The notes: generated by a model not told the origin, from the sequence alone. A stretch of 64,000 bases of DNA from Planctomycetaceae bacterium (GCA_012719125.1 JAAYAY010000364.1:1-64000), one strand, 5' to 3'. Counted from the first letter of the stretch, positions 26,567 through 36,308 are shown. Numbers and translations: made by a program.

Positions 26567-27898
26567 ATGGCCAGAAACGAAACGCGTCGTTTAAGCCGGC
26601 GAGGATTTTTGAAGAACGCCGCGGCCGCAGCCGGCGGCACGCTTGCAGTTCCTTATCTGATTCCTCGCGGCGTTCTCGCTTCCGAAGACAAACTCGGGGC
26701 GAATGACCGTATCGGCATCGGCGGCATCGGCATCGGCCGACAGGGTTCGGGGGTGTTCCGGAATTGCGTGAAGTCGAAACACGGCCAGGCCATCGCCATC
26801 GCCGACGTCAACGCCGCCACGGCCGCCAAACACCGCAAGGACTACAAGATCCAGACCTACAACGACTATCACCAGTTGCTCGAACGCAAAGACGTCGACG
26901 CGATCGTTACGGCCACTCCCGACCACTGGCGAGCTCTCGTGACCATCCACGCCTGCCAGGCCGGCAAGGACGTCTATGCCGAAAAGCCTATGACCCTCAC
27001 CATCCGCGAAGGCCGCCTGATGGTCCAGGCGGTTCGCAAGTATGAGCGGGTCTTCCAGACCGGCTGCCAACAACGATCGCAGAAAGAGAACCGCTTCGGC
27101 TGCGAATTGATTCGCAACGGCCGCTTGGGCAAGATTGAGATGGTCATCGGGCACAATTATCCCAGTCCCTGGGAGTGTGCCCTGCCGGCCCAGCCCGTGC
27201 CGGAGGGGTTGGACTGGGAACGCTGGTGCGGCCCGAATGAACTCGTCCCTTACAACAAAGACCTGTGCTTGCCCCGTGCGAATCCGGGATGGATTTCCTT
27301 CCGGCCTTACTCGGGCGGAGAAATGACCGGCTGGGGCGCCCACGGGCTCGACCAGATCCAGTGGGCACTGGGGATGGACGGAGCCGGTCCCGTCGAAATC
27401 TGGACCGAAGGGCCGAAATTCGACCCGCCCACCTACACCCAACCCGAATCGCGGGAACGGGGCGAGAAGATCTGTTCCAGTCCAATGGTCTTCTTCCGCT
27501 ATGCCAACGGCATCACGGTTAAACTCGACAACGGCAACCCCGGCGGCGCCATCTTCATCGGCGAGAAAGGCAAGATCGAGATCTTCCGCGGCCGGGTCAC
27601 CTCGAATCCTGCCGAATTGGTCGAAGAGCCAATCCGCGACGACGAAATCCACCTCTACAAGAGCGACAATCACACCGAGAACTGGCTCGAGTGCATCAAG
27701 TCGCGTGAAAGAACGGTGGCCGACGTGGAAATCGGACACAGTTCCACCACGCTCTGCCACCTGGGCAATATCGCCCGATGGGTCGGCCGGAAGTTGACAT
27801 GGGACCCCGAAAAGGAGGTGTTCCCCGGCGACGACGAAGCCAACAGCCACCTGGATCGCCCGCGGCGCGAGGGATACGAGCTTCCCGAGACGGTGTGA
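26567..27898 (+). CDS. Tat-exported Gfo/Idh/MocA family oxidoreductase
   Basis: 443 residues. A strong ribosome site (GGAGGGAG) precedes the ATG. The twin-arginine signal is RRLSRRGFLKNAAAAAGG, followed by the Rossmann motif GIGGIGIGRQG. EKPMTL carries the conserved lysine, and GGEMTGWGAHGLDQIQWALG is typical of the C-terminal domain. It is closest in style to planctomycete oxidoreductases with a C-terminal DDEANSHLDRP tail. The substrate is unknown. It probably forms a two-gene unit with the upstream PQQ-like protein. Confidence 0.92.
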   Translation: MARNETRRLSRRGFLKNAAAAAGGTLAVPYLIPRGVLASEDKLGANDRIGIGGIGIGRQGSGVFRNCVKSKHGQAIAIADVNAATAAKHRKDYKIQTYNDYHQLLERKDVDAIVTATPDHWRALVTIHACQAGKDVYAEKPMTLTIREGRLMVQAVRKYERVFQTGCQQRSQKENRFGCELIRNGRLGKIEMVIGHNYPSPWECALPAQPVPEGLDWERWCGPNELVPYNKDLCLPRANPGWISFRPYSGGEMTGWGAHGLDQIQWALGMDGAGPVEIWTEGPKFDPPTYTQPESRERGEKICSSPMVFFRYANGITVKLDNGNPGGAIFIGEKGKIEIFRGRVTSNPAELVEEPIRDDEIHLYKSDNHTENWLECIKSRERTVADVEIGHSSTTLCHLGNIARWVGRKLTWDPEKEVFPGDDEANSHLDRPRREGYELPETV

Positions 27899-27922
27899 GC
27901 AGGCAAGCGACGGGAGATTCCG

Positions 27923-28882
27923 TCAATCGGCGGTTTCGGATCGAAACGGCGGACAAGTGTCTTCACTGAAGACGGCATATCGGGTGCCGCACCTCTTCGC
28001 GTGATACATGGCGCGGTCGGCCGCATCCAATATGGCTGCGCTGTTGCGGTACTCGCCGCCGGATACCACGATTCCGACACTCGCCGATACGGTGACGGTC
28101 AACCCAGCTAGTTTGAACGGCTCGTCGATTCGATGCAGCAGTCGATCGGCGGCACTTGCCGCGCCAGCAGCATTCTCCACGTGATGCAGGATCGCCGTGA
28201 ATTCGTCCCCCCCGTATCGGGCAACCAGATCGTCGGGACGCAGGTTCCGCCGCAAACGCCCGCTGATTTCGCACAGAACCTGGTCGCCAAGCCGGTGACC
28301 AAAAGTGTCGTTCACCGATTTGAAGCCGTTCAGGTCGAGAAAAAGTACGGCGAAACTGGCACTCCGGCCGTCGAGCAACGCCTGGAGATGGCGTTCGAAG
28401 AGCAAGCGATTCGGCAATCCTGTAAGCGGATCCTCACCACCCTCAGGGGGCAATTTCAAGATCGGGACAATACGAAGCACAAGGATTGCCGTCGTCTCCG
28501 GCGGCGAAACCAGCAATCTCCACCACACGGGAATGAGGTGACCGTCTCTGTGAAAAACCCGGGTCTCGGTGAACCCGGCTTCGTTTGCCGTCTGGTGAGA
28601 ATCATATCCAGGCGACAAATCCCCCAAAGTGATGGACTGCCATTCCTCATTGGAGTAGCCCAACAGGGACTCGGCGGCACGGTTGGCGTAGGTGATTCGG
28701 CCGGTGCCGATGTCCGCGACGCAGATGGCATCTTCCGAGAGATCGATCAAGAGACGCACGGCAGGCCCCGAAGGGAAGTGATCAGGCGTTTGCGACCTAT
28801 CGGAGCGGGTTCTCGCCGGCCCCGGAATCTGCCCTGAAGGGGTGGAGTTCTGTGATGAAGATCGATTCGAGTCACTTCGCAT
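27923..28882 (-). CDS. PAS-GGDEF diguanylate cyclase
   Basis: 319 residues, no membrane segment. A PAS domain lies at about 45-145 (LIDLSEDAICVADIGTGRIT, then YANRAAESLLGYSNEEW). The GGDEF domain at about 150-310 keeps the catalytic motif RYGGDEF and the DPLTGLPNR start; no RxxD inhibitory site is obvious before it. It should make cyclic di-GMP in response to a signal sensed by PAS. It is divergent from the exopolysaccharide cluster starting at 29537, which makes it a candidate regulator of that cluster. It converges with the upstream oxidoreductase gene, leaving only 24 bases. Confidence 0.93.
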   Translation of the reverse strand: MRSDSNRSSSQNSTPSGQIPGPARTRSDRSQTPDHFPSGPAVRLLIDLSEDAICVADIGTGRITYANRAAESLLGYSNEEWQSITLGDLSPGYDSHQTANEAGFTETRVFHRDGHLIPVWWRLLVSPPETTAILVLRIVPILKLPPEGGEDPLTGLPNRLLFERHLQALLDGRSASFAVLFLDLNGFKSVNDTFGHRLGDQVLCEISGRLRRNLRPDDLVARYGGDEFTAILHHVENAAGAASAADRLLHRIDEPFKLAGLTVTVSASVGIVVSGGEYRNSAAILDAADRAMYHAKRCGTRYAVFSEDTCPPFRSETAD

Positions 28883-29271
28883 GGTTGTGCGTTTCTATTG
28901 CACCAAATGTCCTGCTGCTCGGTAGAACCGGACCTCTAAGAAAAACTGGCACAATCCGGCCAAGCTGCATGCAGGGCAGCTTGCTCGGGCGGGGCGGGCT
29001 CCATAGACTTCTGGCATTGGAGGCATCATTTTACGGCGGTGTGGGCCCTGACTCAAAGGGCTCGCGTGCGTCCTTCAATCCTTTACCGGCAGTGTCAGGT
29101 ACATGGACCATGATGTGACACGGGATTGGATCCCATTAGCCCCTACCTCTATCAGCACATAACAAAGGACCGGCATATCCTGTTTTCCTGCAAGCGTTTG
29201 TGAAACCAATCCCGGCGGATTTTTCCGCAATGACGGCATGAGTCTCCTAATGCCAATATCCCTCAATTAGT

Positions 29272-29300
29272 TTGTGTACTTTATTCAGATTGCCTATACT
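29272..29300 (+). promoter_or_regulatory. Candidate promoter for the exopolysaccharide cluster
   Basis: TTGTGT at 29272-29277 and TATACT at 29295-29300 are separated by 17 bases. The -10 is close to consensus and the -35 weak, as expected for an activated promoter. If used, it gives a leader of about 230 bases before the first ATG. Confidence 0.3.
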
Positions 29301-29335
29301 AACATCCTGAGGGGCAGGAGAGGGCATGCGGTGAG

Positions 29336-29452
29336 GGCGATTTGTCGCCTGCGGATGGGTTCCCTTGGAAGCCGTCCAGCAGCCCCTAGCCGGGTGTGTT
29401 CTGCCGATTCTGCCCGCTCTGAGCTGACCTGTCCGGTTGCTTCTGGCAACCG
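29336..29452 (+). other. Hairpins in the exopolysaccharide leader
   Basis: GGCGA-TTTG-TCGCC (29336-29349) and CGGTTGC-TTCTG-GCAACCG (29434-29452) are perfect short stems within the long leader. They could be protein- or ligand-binding structures, or simple attenuator pieces. No U-tract follows either. Confidence 0.25.
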
Positions 29453-29536
29453 AGTCTACCTTCACCCGACCCTGGTCCCCGCGTAACCTTCCACAACACA
29501 CTTCCCACCCTCTTTCGTCCAAACATCTGCACCCCG

Positions 29537-30664
29537 ATGATTGCTCTAAGATCCCTGTCTGGACTGTCGTGGCTACTTCGGCGTTCGCTGGCAGACATCT
29601 GTCCCAGCATCCTCGAATCTGAGGAGTTCCAACGCTTGCTTCAACGAGAACGTCGTCGTGCGGATCGCAACGGCGAGACGTTCTCGCTCATCATCATGGC
29701 TCCCCGCAATGCCCAGCATGGCAAGACACTTCTGCCGGAACTCACCCGCGTGCTGCAATCGCGTTTGCGGGCCACGGACGATGTCGGCCGGATTGACGAG
29801 GATCGGCTGGGCGTCTTGCTGCCCGACACGCCCAGTGCCGGGGCGTGGACAGTGGTGGATCACGTCGTTCATCTTCTCCCCAAGGACATCCTGTCGCCAA
29901 TTTGCGAGGTTTACACCTATCCTTCCTTTGACGAGGGCGAAGAGGAACTCGGCAGCAGTCTGGACGATCGCGAGTTGGAAGGTGTTCCGGTTGGTGAAGG
30001 CAGTCTCCGGAGTGGCGACGTTGCTTTACCGGATGGGCGGCGAATGGAAACGTTGTTCGTGATTCCGCAGCCCGCCTGGAAACGGGGGATGGACGTCCTG
30101 GGGGCCTTGGTCGGCTTGGTACTGTTGTCACCGATTCTGGCGGCGGCCGCGATTGCCGTCAAGTTGACGTCGCCGGGCCCGGTCTTCTTCCGGCAACTCC
30201 GGCGCGGTCAAGGCGGAAGAGCGTTCACGCTCTACAAGTTCCGATCGATGATCGACGGCGCCGAGGCGATGCAGCCCGCACTGCGATGCCGGAACGAGCA
30301 GGACGGCCCGGCGTTCAAGATCAAGGCAGATCCTCGGATCACGCCGCTGGGAAGATTCCTCCGGCGAACGGGGCTGGACGAGTTTCCGCAACTCTGGAAC
30401 GTGCTGAAGGGCGACATGACCCTGGTCGGTCCTCGACCCTTGCCGTGCCGCGAATCGGACACCTCGGAAACATGGCAGCGGCGGCGTCTCGACGCGAAAC
30501 CCGGTTTGACCTGCATCTGGCAGTCGCGCGGACATGACAAGGTGTCGTTCGCGGAGTGGATGCGGATGGACATGCGTTACCTTGAGCGTCAGAACCTCTC
30601 GTTGGATGCGGGTTTGATCGCGAAAACGGTATTCATGGTTGTGAGGTGCAAGGCGTCGGGGTGA
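29537..30664 (+). CDS. Initiating sugar transferase with GGDEF-like N-terminal domain
   Basis: 375 residues. The C-terminal half (about 180-375) is a bacterial sugar transferase (polyprenyl-phosphate hexose-1-phosphate transferase) of the WcaJ/EpsL type: one membrane segment (GMDVLGALVGLVLLSPILAA), KFRSM, GRFLRRTGLDEFPQLWNVLK and DMTLVGPRP. It loads the first sugar onto undecaprenyl phosphate. The N-terminal 140 residues look like a degenerate GGDEF fold: EEFQRLLQRERRRADRNGE, FSLIIMAP, then ATDDVGRIDEDRLGVLLPDT. The signature GGDEF is absent, so it should not make c-di-GMP but might bind nucleotides or partners. It is the first gene of the cluster. Confidence 0.9.
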   Translation: MIALRSLSGLSWLLRRSLADICPSILESEEFQRLLQRERRRADRNGETFSLIIMAPRNAQHGKTLLPELTRVLQSRLRATDDVGRIDEDRLGVLLPDTPSAGAWTVVDHVVHLLPKDILSPICEVYTYPSFDEGEEELGSSLDDRELEGVPVGEGSLRSGDVALPDGRRMETLFVIPQPAWKRGMDVLGALVGLVLLSPILAAAAIAVKLTSPGPVFFRQLRRGQGGRAFTLYKFRSMIDGAEAMQPALRCRNEQDGPAFKIKADPRITPLGRFLRRTGLDEFPQLWNVLKGDMTLVGPRPLPCRESDTSETWQRRRLDAKPGLTCIWQSRGHDKVSFAEWMRMDMRYLERQNLSLDAGLIAKTVFMVVRCKASG

Positions 30665-30740
30665 ATTAAGTTGTCCAGGATCGACGGCGTTACGCTCGGT
30701 TTCCAGACAGCCCGGCCGACTCGGCAAAGGTGGACTTCCT

Positions 30741-32354
30741 ATGAACGGTAATCGGCAATCGCGTCCGGAAGTTACACTCCGGGACATTCTGTTCGCGGTG
30801 TTCCGCCACAGGAAGAAAGCTGCCGCGTTCTTCCTCTTCGTCATGACGGCAACGATCGTCATTACTTTTCTGACTCCCAGGACTTATCTATCCAAGTCCA
30901 AGCTGTTCGTGCGTCTCGGACGCGAAAACGCGATGCTCGATTCGGCGGCCACCTTGGGCAACAATCCGGTCGTCGCCGTGCCCTCGTCGCGGGAAAGCGA
31001 AATCAACTCGGTCGCCGAGATGCTGGCAAGCCGGGCGATCCTGGAGCGGGTGGTCGACGAACTCGGTCCAGAGACCGTCCTGGACGATCGGACGCAGGGA
31101 ATGTCAGAGCAGTCGGCGAGAGAGGGCGGAGTCGCTCAATGGCTGCAGGAAACCGGCAACCAAGCACGCAATTGGGCTTCCGGCGTCGTCGATTCCCTGC
31201 GCAGCGCGGTCTCATCCTCCTCCCTCACTCCTCGCGATCAGGCCCTGGAACTACTTGTCAAGACGCTGACGGCGGAACCCGTCAGGAAATCGAACGTCGT
31301 CCTCGTCACTTACGAAGCCAGGCAACCCGAACTTGCCAAACAGGTCGTTGCGTCAGCGGTCAACGCGTATCTCGAGCAGCATGTCCGTTTGAATCGGACC
31401 CGAGGCACGCACGAGTTCTTTGCCGAGCACACGAAGCGTTTGGGAGACGAGTTGGAGCGGCTTGAGGGCGAGTTGGGGAACTTGAAGACAACCACCGGAT
31501 TGACGTCGGTCGATGAGCAGCGGACGCAGATCGTTGCCCGGATCGGCCGTCTGGAGGATGAACTGCTCACCGCGCAGGCGGCACGAGTCGAGGCTGAAAC
31601 GAAGGTGGCAGCCTTGCGGGCGAAGCTCGCCGAATTGCCGAAGGAACAGGTTTTGGAAACAAACACCGGGATCGGGAATCAGGGCACCGACCTGATTCGC
31701 GAGAAGTTCTTCGCCCTTCAGGTCGCGGAAAGGGAGGCCGCCTCGATCTATACGGCGAACCATCCGAAGTTGCAGATGGTCCGGGGGGAATTGGCGGAGG
31801 CCGCACGGATCATGGACGAGCAGGAACCGACGAGAACGGAGGTCAAGACCGCACCGGATGCTTCCTACGAGCAAACCCGCCTGGCCCTGATTGCCGAAGA
31901 GCCCCTGCTGGAGGCTCTTCAGGCGAAGACTGCGTCGCTGGAGAAGCAACTGGCAGATGTGCGAGGCTCTCTGGAGACGTTGAACGCCAACGAGATTCGC
32001 ATCACTCACTTGAAGCGCGAGATTGATCTGTGCGAAGCCGACTACCGCAAGTATGCAGCGAACCTGGAAGAAGCGCGAATCGACCAGGCCATGGAGACGG
32101 AGCGGATGTCGAATATCAGCGTAGTCCAACCGGCAAGTTTCGAGCCGCGAGCCATTCGACCCCGGAGAGCATTGAATCTGGCTCTCGGACTGCTGGTGGC
32201 CGTGGGGGGAGCACTCGGCGTGGCCCTGTGCGCTGATTACCTGCAGCGGTCATCCTCCGTGCCAGGCTCCTCGGAAGACTCTCCAAAGCGGCCCGACGTG
32301 GCGGAAAGCCCGCGAAGAAGCATGGACGCCCCTGCGTTGGCCGGGAGAGGTTGA
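30741..32354 (+). CDS. Wzz/GumC-type polysaccharide chain-length and co-polymerase protein
   Basis: 537 residues. Two membrane segments (about 28-50 and 475-497) flank a large periplasmic region with long coiled coils (about 230-420). The N-terminus EVTLRDILFAVFRHRKKAAA and the region LVVTYEARQPELAKQV-like pattern (VLVTYEARQPELAKQVVAS) fit GumC/Wzz proteins. It regulates polymer length and links polymerase to the export channel. No C-terminal tyrosine kinase domain is present, and no separate BY-kinase or Wza outer-membrane channel is found in the window. Confidence 0.88.
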   Translation: MNGNRQSRPEVTLRDILFAVFRHRKKAAAFFLFVMTATIVITFLTPRTYLSKSKLFVRLGRENAMLDSAATLGNNPVVAVPSSRESEINSVAEMLASRAILERVVDELGPETVLDDRTQGMSEQSAREGGVAQWLQETGNQARNWASGVVDSLRSAVSSSSLTPRDQALELLVKTLTAEPVRKSNVVLVTYEARQPELAKQVVASAVNAYLEQHVRLNRTRGTHEFFAEHTKRLGDELERLEGELGNLKTTTGLTSVDEQRTQIVARIGRLEDELLTAQAARVEAETKVAALRAKLAELPKEQVLETNTGIGNQGTDLIREKFFALQVAEREAASIYTANHPKLQMVRGELAEAARIMDEQEPTRTEVKTAPDASYEQTRLALIAEEPLLEALQAKTASLEKQLADVRGSLETLNANEIRITHLKREIDLCEADYRKYAANLEEARIDQAMETERMSNISVVQPASFEPRAIRPRRALNLALGLLVAVGGALGVALCADYLQRSSSVPGSSEDSPKRPDVAESPRRSMDAPALAGRG

Positions 32355-32474
32355 CCAAGGTCGGTTTTGGGTGCAGAAATCGTCGAGACGGCCTCAAGGC
32401 ATGCCCTCTTGAAGCTCGGGTTCTCGCGAGGAGTGTCCGCTGAACGACCAACGCGTACAAGAGTCTCGGTTCCC

Positions 32475-33842
32475 ATGTCCCAAATAGTCGATCAGCCAAC
32501 AGGAACACATAGCGGCAACGGCGGGGAAATACTGTTTGCCCCCCCCACGCGTTTTGCCCTTGCTGCGCGGTGGTTCGCGTTGATTCGGGACCGGTCGACC
32601 GTTCTTTCCACGGTCGGGACGTCATTTGCCGTGTTCGGAATGTGGGCCGTCCAAGGGATCCTGCTGGCGAGGATTTTGGGGCCCGAGGGCCGCGGCGGAT
32701 ACGCGACCGCCATTTACTTCACCCAGACGCTCCTCTACATCGGGACGCTCGGCACGCTGCAGTCGATCGCTCGTCGGGCCGGAACCACTTCCTCCAAGCT
32801 CCCCGAGTTGGTCCGTGCGGCCCTGGGGCTCGGATTTCGCACCGGTTGCCTGACGATCGGAATCGTCGCCTTGCTGACGTGGGTAGCGCTGCCTGCGGAC
32901 CGGCACCACCTCATTCCACTCTGCCTGGCCGCATCGCTTCTTCTACCCGTCGAACACATGCGTTTGATGGTGCTGGCGGTAGACCACGGCAGCGCGAACT
33001 TCTTCCGATACAATCTCGGACAGCTTGTCGCTGCCGCTGCCTTTCCGGCCCTGCTGGCCTTTGTGTGGATGACAGGAACCGCATCCACGACGGTGGTCGT
33101 ATTGCTGACACTGGCCTCGTCTGCATTCGGTCTCGTGTTTCTTCTTCGCCTCCGATCCGGATCGGTGATCTTCGGCGCCGCAGAGCCCGACCGTCGCACT
33201 TTGATTCGAGAGGGGGCGCCATTTGCGGTGTCGGTGGTTGCCTCGAATCTGTTCAATCGCCTTGACACGCTGCTCGTCATCTGGTTTGCGAGTCTGACTA
33301 CCCAGGGATACTATGCGGCGGCCCTGGCCGCCGTGAACCTGCTGCTGGTTGCACCGAACGCGCTGGCCCTGTTCAGCTTCAACTGGGGTGTCAAGCAGCG
33401 GGACATGCCGCACCTGGCGATGCTCGTATCGCGAGGTGCGGCCGTGGTGCTGCTGCAGACGATCACAGCACTGGCGTTCGCTGCGGCCTTGCCGACCCTG
33501 ATGATTCTCGTCTTTGGAAAAGATTTCCGCGGAGCGATCGCCCTGGGGATGGCTCTACTGCCGGCGATGGCCATTGCGGGTCTCTCTCAGGTTGCGGAGG
33601 GATACCTACGCGGGCGAAACAGGGCCATCGTCGGCGTGTGGGCCCGCGTGTTCGGAGCCGTCGTTCTTGTGAGCAGCGCGTTGTTGCTCAAGGCCGGTTG
33701 GGGCACGTTCGCGATCCCGATCGCCGCCACTGCCGGCAATGCAGCGTGTGCGATTTTCCTCGGTCTCTCGATTGTCGGAGACGCGTGGCGGCGAAACCCC
33801 TTGGAGATGTCCGAGAAGGCAAGAGCGGAGAGCCCAGAATGA
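32475..33842 (+). CDS. Wzx-type polysaccharide flippase
   Basis: 455 residues from the ATG at 32475 (SQIVDQPTGTHSG), chosen because the earlier part of the frame is not membrane-like. About 12-14 membrane segments follow, with the MATE/Wzx pattern: a glycine-rich GPEGRGGYATAIYFTQTLLY near the start and FNRLDTLLVIWFASLTTQGY in the middle. It flips lipid-linked oligosaccharide across the inner membrane. It overlaps the next gene by ATGA, indicating translational coupling. Confidence 0.85.
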   Translation: MSQIVDQPTGTHSGNGGEILFAPPTRFALAARWFALIRDRSTVLSTVGTSFAVFGMWAVQGILLARILGPEGRGGYATAIYFTQTLLYIGTLGTLQSIARRAGTTSSKLPELVRAALGLGFRTGCLTIGIVALLTWVALPADRHHLIPLCLAASLLLPVEHMRLMVLAVDHGSANFFRYNLGQLVAAAAFPALLAFVWMTGTASTTVVVLLTLASSAFGLVFLLRLRSGSVIFGAAEPDRRTLIREGAPFAVSVVASNLFNRLDTLLVIWFASLTTQGYYAAALAAVNLLLVAPNALALFSFNWGVKQRDMPHLAMLVSRGAAVVLLQTITALAFAAALPTLMILVFGKDFRGAIALGMALLPAMAIAGLSQVAEGYLRGRNRAIVGVWARVFGAVVLVSSALLLKAGWGTFAIPIAATAGNAACAIFLGLSIVGDAWRRNPLEMSEKARAESPE

Positions 33843-35125
33843 CCGTCGCCGCACTAGCTTCGGACGCAACGCCCAGCACATGCGAGGACATGGGCTCAAG
33901 CGTTCACGTGGTCCTGGGAAGCATGCTGCTTGCTGCTGTTGTCTTCTTCAACGAGTCGAATTTCCGTGAAGTCGACGTGGAGAACCCTGCGTTTGACTGG
34001 CAGATCGGCGTACGGCTCATTGTCTGTGCCGGGTGTGGATTGTACGGATGCATGCACATTGCCCGCACGCTACCCTATCTGACCAAGATGCCCGGTCTCC
34101 TCTCCGTGTTGCTCGGCGGTTGGGTTTTGGTGACGGTTCCCTTCGGAGTGAATCCCGTCTACTCTGCCGGAGCCGCTACCGCCTTGTGGTGTTTCATCCT
34201 GGCGGCACCTGCGATACTCCTCTCGCTGGGACGCGAGCGCTTCATCCAGGTTACTCTTCTGGCATTGACGTTCTATCTGATCGGGTCGTGGATCGCGTAT
34301 TATGCCGCCCCTGAACTGTCGCGAATGCATGAAGTGGACGGTAGTATACGATTTGGCGGTCTTAATCACCCCAACGCAACCGGTCGTCAAGCGGCCCTTA
34401 CCGTCGCGATGGCCTTGGTAGCCGGCTTCTCCCGGGCAGTCCGCTGGAAGTGTCTCATCCCGGTCATGGCATTCGCGTTATTCACACTGGTGCTAACTGA
34501 CAGTCGAACGGCAATCTGCGCCGCACTCGCCGTCCTGTCGCTGGTCCTCTATCGGAAAACGGACTTCACGACTAAGTACATCGCCGTCTATTCTATGATT
34601 GTGATTGGCGCAATCTGGCTGGCATACCAGCAACCTGAACTCGACGCGGTGTTTTCCAGGGTTTCGCGTTCAGGTGAGGCAGAGGAGATCACAACGCTTA
34701 CTGGACGTACCGACCTGTGGGACTTCGTTCTGCGAAAGGTGTCCGAATCACCGATTCTTGGGTACGGATATGGTTGCTCCAGGTTCGTGATTGTCGCAGA
34801 GCACTACTGGCCGACACACCATGCGCACAATGTCATCCTCAACATGCTGCTGGGGACGGGAATCCCGGGAGGACTCCTACTGCTTGCCATGTTCTTGGCG
34901 CTCATCCGCAGTGCAATCAGCGACCCGGACGATTTTTCGGATTTCATCCTGCTGCTCGTGTTGGTAGGCGGGATGGCAGATGTTGTCGTCTTCTCCCCGA
35001 TTCCTGATTCGCACACGCTACTCTTGTTGGCGGCGTTCGCGTGGCGATTCCTGCCTCTAACGTGCTTCCCGCCGCTGATCGACAACTCTGATCGGAACCT
35101 GCCCCATGCTGACTCCTGCCCTTGA
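33839..35125 (+). CDS. O-antigen ligase/polymerase-like membrane protein (Wzy type)
   Basis: 428 residues from ATG at 33839, overlapping the flippase stop by four bases. Roughly ten to twelve membrane segments. The large periplasmic loop carries the family pattern TGRTDLWDFVLRKVSESP followed by GYGYGCS and HHAHNVILNMLLGTGIPGG, typical of Wzy_C/O-antigen ligase proteins. It probably polymerises repeat units in the periplasm. The gene overlaps the next by 20 bases. Confidence 0.85.
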   Translation: MTVAALASDATPSTCEDMGSSVHVVLGSMLLAAVVFFNESNFREVDVENPAFDWQIGVRLIVCAGCGLYGCMHIARTLPYLTKMPGLLSVLLGGWVLVTVPFGVNPVYSAGAATALWCFILAAPAILLSLGRERFIQVTLLALTFYLIGSWIAYYAAPELSRMHEVDGSIRFGGLNHPNATGRQAALTVAMALVAGFSRAVRWKCLIPVMAFALFTLVLTDSRTAICAALAVLSLVLYRKTDFTTKYIAVYSMIVIGAIWLAYQQPELDAVFSRVSRSGEAEEITTLTGRTDLWDFVLRKVSESPILGYGYGCSRFVIVAEHYWPTHHAHNVILNMLLGTGIPGGLLLLAMFLALIRSAISDPDDFSDFILLLVLVGGMADVVVFSPIPDSHTLLLLAAFAWRFLPLTCFPPLIDNSDRNLPHADSCP

Positions 35126-36308
35126 ATCATCTCCGGAAGTAATGACTCAACTCGAAAAGCTGCCGGTCCATGCCGTGATGCTCACGAATTTCGTGGCACC
35201 TCACAAGCTTCACATGTACATGGAGTTGGCCAAACGCCTCGACAAGTTCACCATGCTGTTGTCGACACCCATGGAACCCAACCGTCGCTGGGCGACCGAC
35301 TGGGGCAACCTCGATGTGCGTATGCTGCGGACATCCACGTTTCGCGCCCGTTACCGGCATCCGGTCGGATTTGCAGATCCCTACTACGTGCACATCCCTT
35401 GGAACACGATCGGCGTTCTCAAGGAGTTGCGTCCCGACGTCATACTCGCCATCGAACTCGGCGCGCGTTCTGCCCTAAGCGTCCTCTACAAAAAGTTCGT
35501 GAAATCCACGCCCTTGGTTCTCTATGGCGGCTTGTCCGAGCACACCGAAAAAGGTCGCGGGTTTGTGCGGCGCGGACTGCGGCGCTGGCTGGTGAAGAAC
35601 GCCGACAGTTTTGCCGCCAACGGAGAAAGCGGCTGCCGTTACTTGCAGCGGATGGGCGCGTGTCCGGAGAGAACGCAACGCATTCACTATCCGACCTTGC
35701 CGGGAGTGTTCGACAAGATTCCCCTCGATCGAAACACCGACCACGTCCGGCGATTGCTGTATGTCGGCCGAATGATTGAGCGAAAGGGGATCCTCCCCTT
35801 CACGGAAGCTCTCGTTCGCTGGGCAAGCCGCAACCCGAACCAGGCCGTCGAGTTCACCCTGGCCGGCTACGGCAACCAGCAAGAGATTCTGGAATCGCTC
35901 CCGTGCCCCGACAATCTCACCATCAAGGTTCTCGGAGAATGCAAGTACGATCGTATTGCCCAGTGTTACGCCGCGTCGGACGTGTTTGTGTTTCCGACCT
36001 TGGGCGATGACTGGGGTATGGTTGTCAACGAGGCGATGCTGGCCGGGCTTCCGGTGCTCGGAAGCACCTACAGCCAGGCCGTGGATGAAATGTGCGTGCA
36101 CGGCGAAACCGGCTGGCCCTTTCAGACGGACGATACGGCCGGGATGGAGCGGGCAATCGATGAGGCATTGAATACTCCGCCCGAGAAACTGCGCAAGATG
36201 CGATTCGCGGCGCGCGCTCGCGTGGAGGGGATGACGCCGCAATTGGCTGCCGAGGAGTGGATGAACGCCATCCGTCTTGCCCTGCAACACGCGGAACGGA
36301 AGTCTTGA
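35106..36308 (+). CDS. Glycosyltransferase, family 4-like
   Basis: 400 residues, GT-B fold. An ATG at 35142 is an alternative start. The C-terminal domain contains RRLLYVGRMIERKGILPFTE, FTLAGYGNQQEILESLP, and the nucleotide-sugar motif DVFVFPTLGDDWGMVVNEAM with GLPVLGS, all typical of group 1 transferases. The N-terminal domain has VVMLTNF-like opening (HAVMLTNFVAPHKLHMYMEL). It adds a sugar to the growing repeat unit in the cytoplasm. Confidence 0.9.
   Translation: MLTPALESSPEVMTQLEKLPVHAVMLTNFVAPHKLHMYMELAKRLDKFTMLLSTPMEPNRRWATDWGNLDVRMLRTSTFRARYRHPVGFADPYYVHIPWNTIGVLKELRPDVILAIELGARSALSVLYKKFVKSTPLVLYGGLSEHTEKGRGFVRRGLRRWLVKNADSFAANGESGCRYLQRMGACPERTQRIHYPTLPGVFDKIPLDRNTDHVRRLLYVGRMIERKGILPFTEALVRWASRNPNQAVEFTLAGYGNQQEILESLPCPDNLTIKVLGECKYDRIAQCYAASDVFVFPTLGDDWGMVVNEAMLAGLPVLGSTYSQAVDEMCVHGETGWPFQTDDTAGMERAIDEALNTPPEKLRKMRFAARARVEGMTPQLAAEEWMNAIRLALQHAERKS

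Larger units (their letters stand above)
28883..29536. promoter_or_regulatory. 654-bp divergent control region of the exopolysaccharide cluster
   Basis: No gene was recognised here. The region separates the diguanylate cyclase from the exopolysaccharide genes. It holds a candidate promoter at 29272-29300 and small hairpins in the leader downstream of it. No c-di-GMP riboswitch consensus was found by eye. Confidence 0.45.

Noticed and set aside
27923-28882. Phage or mobile origin of the diguanylate cyclase region
   Set aside because: Base composition matches neighbours and no integrase or attachment site is visible.
29301-29536. Possible c-di-GMP riboswitch before the exopolysaccharide genes
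   Set aside because: The expected GEMM-I core and tetraloop/receptor sequences were not found by eye; only short hairpins are present.
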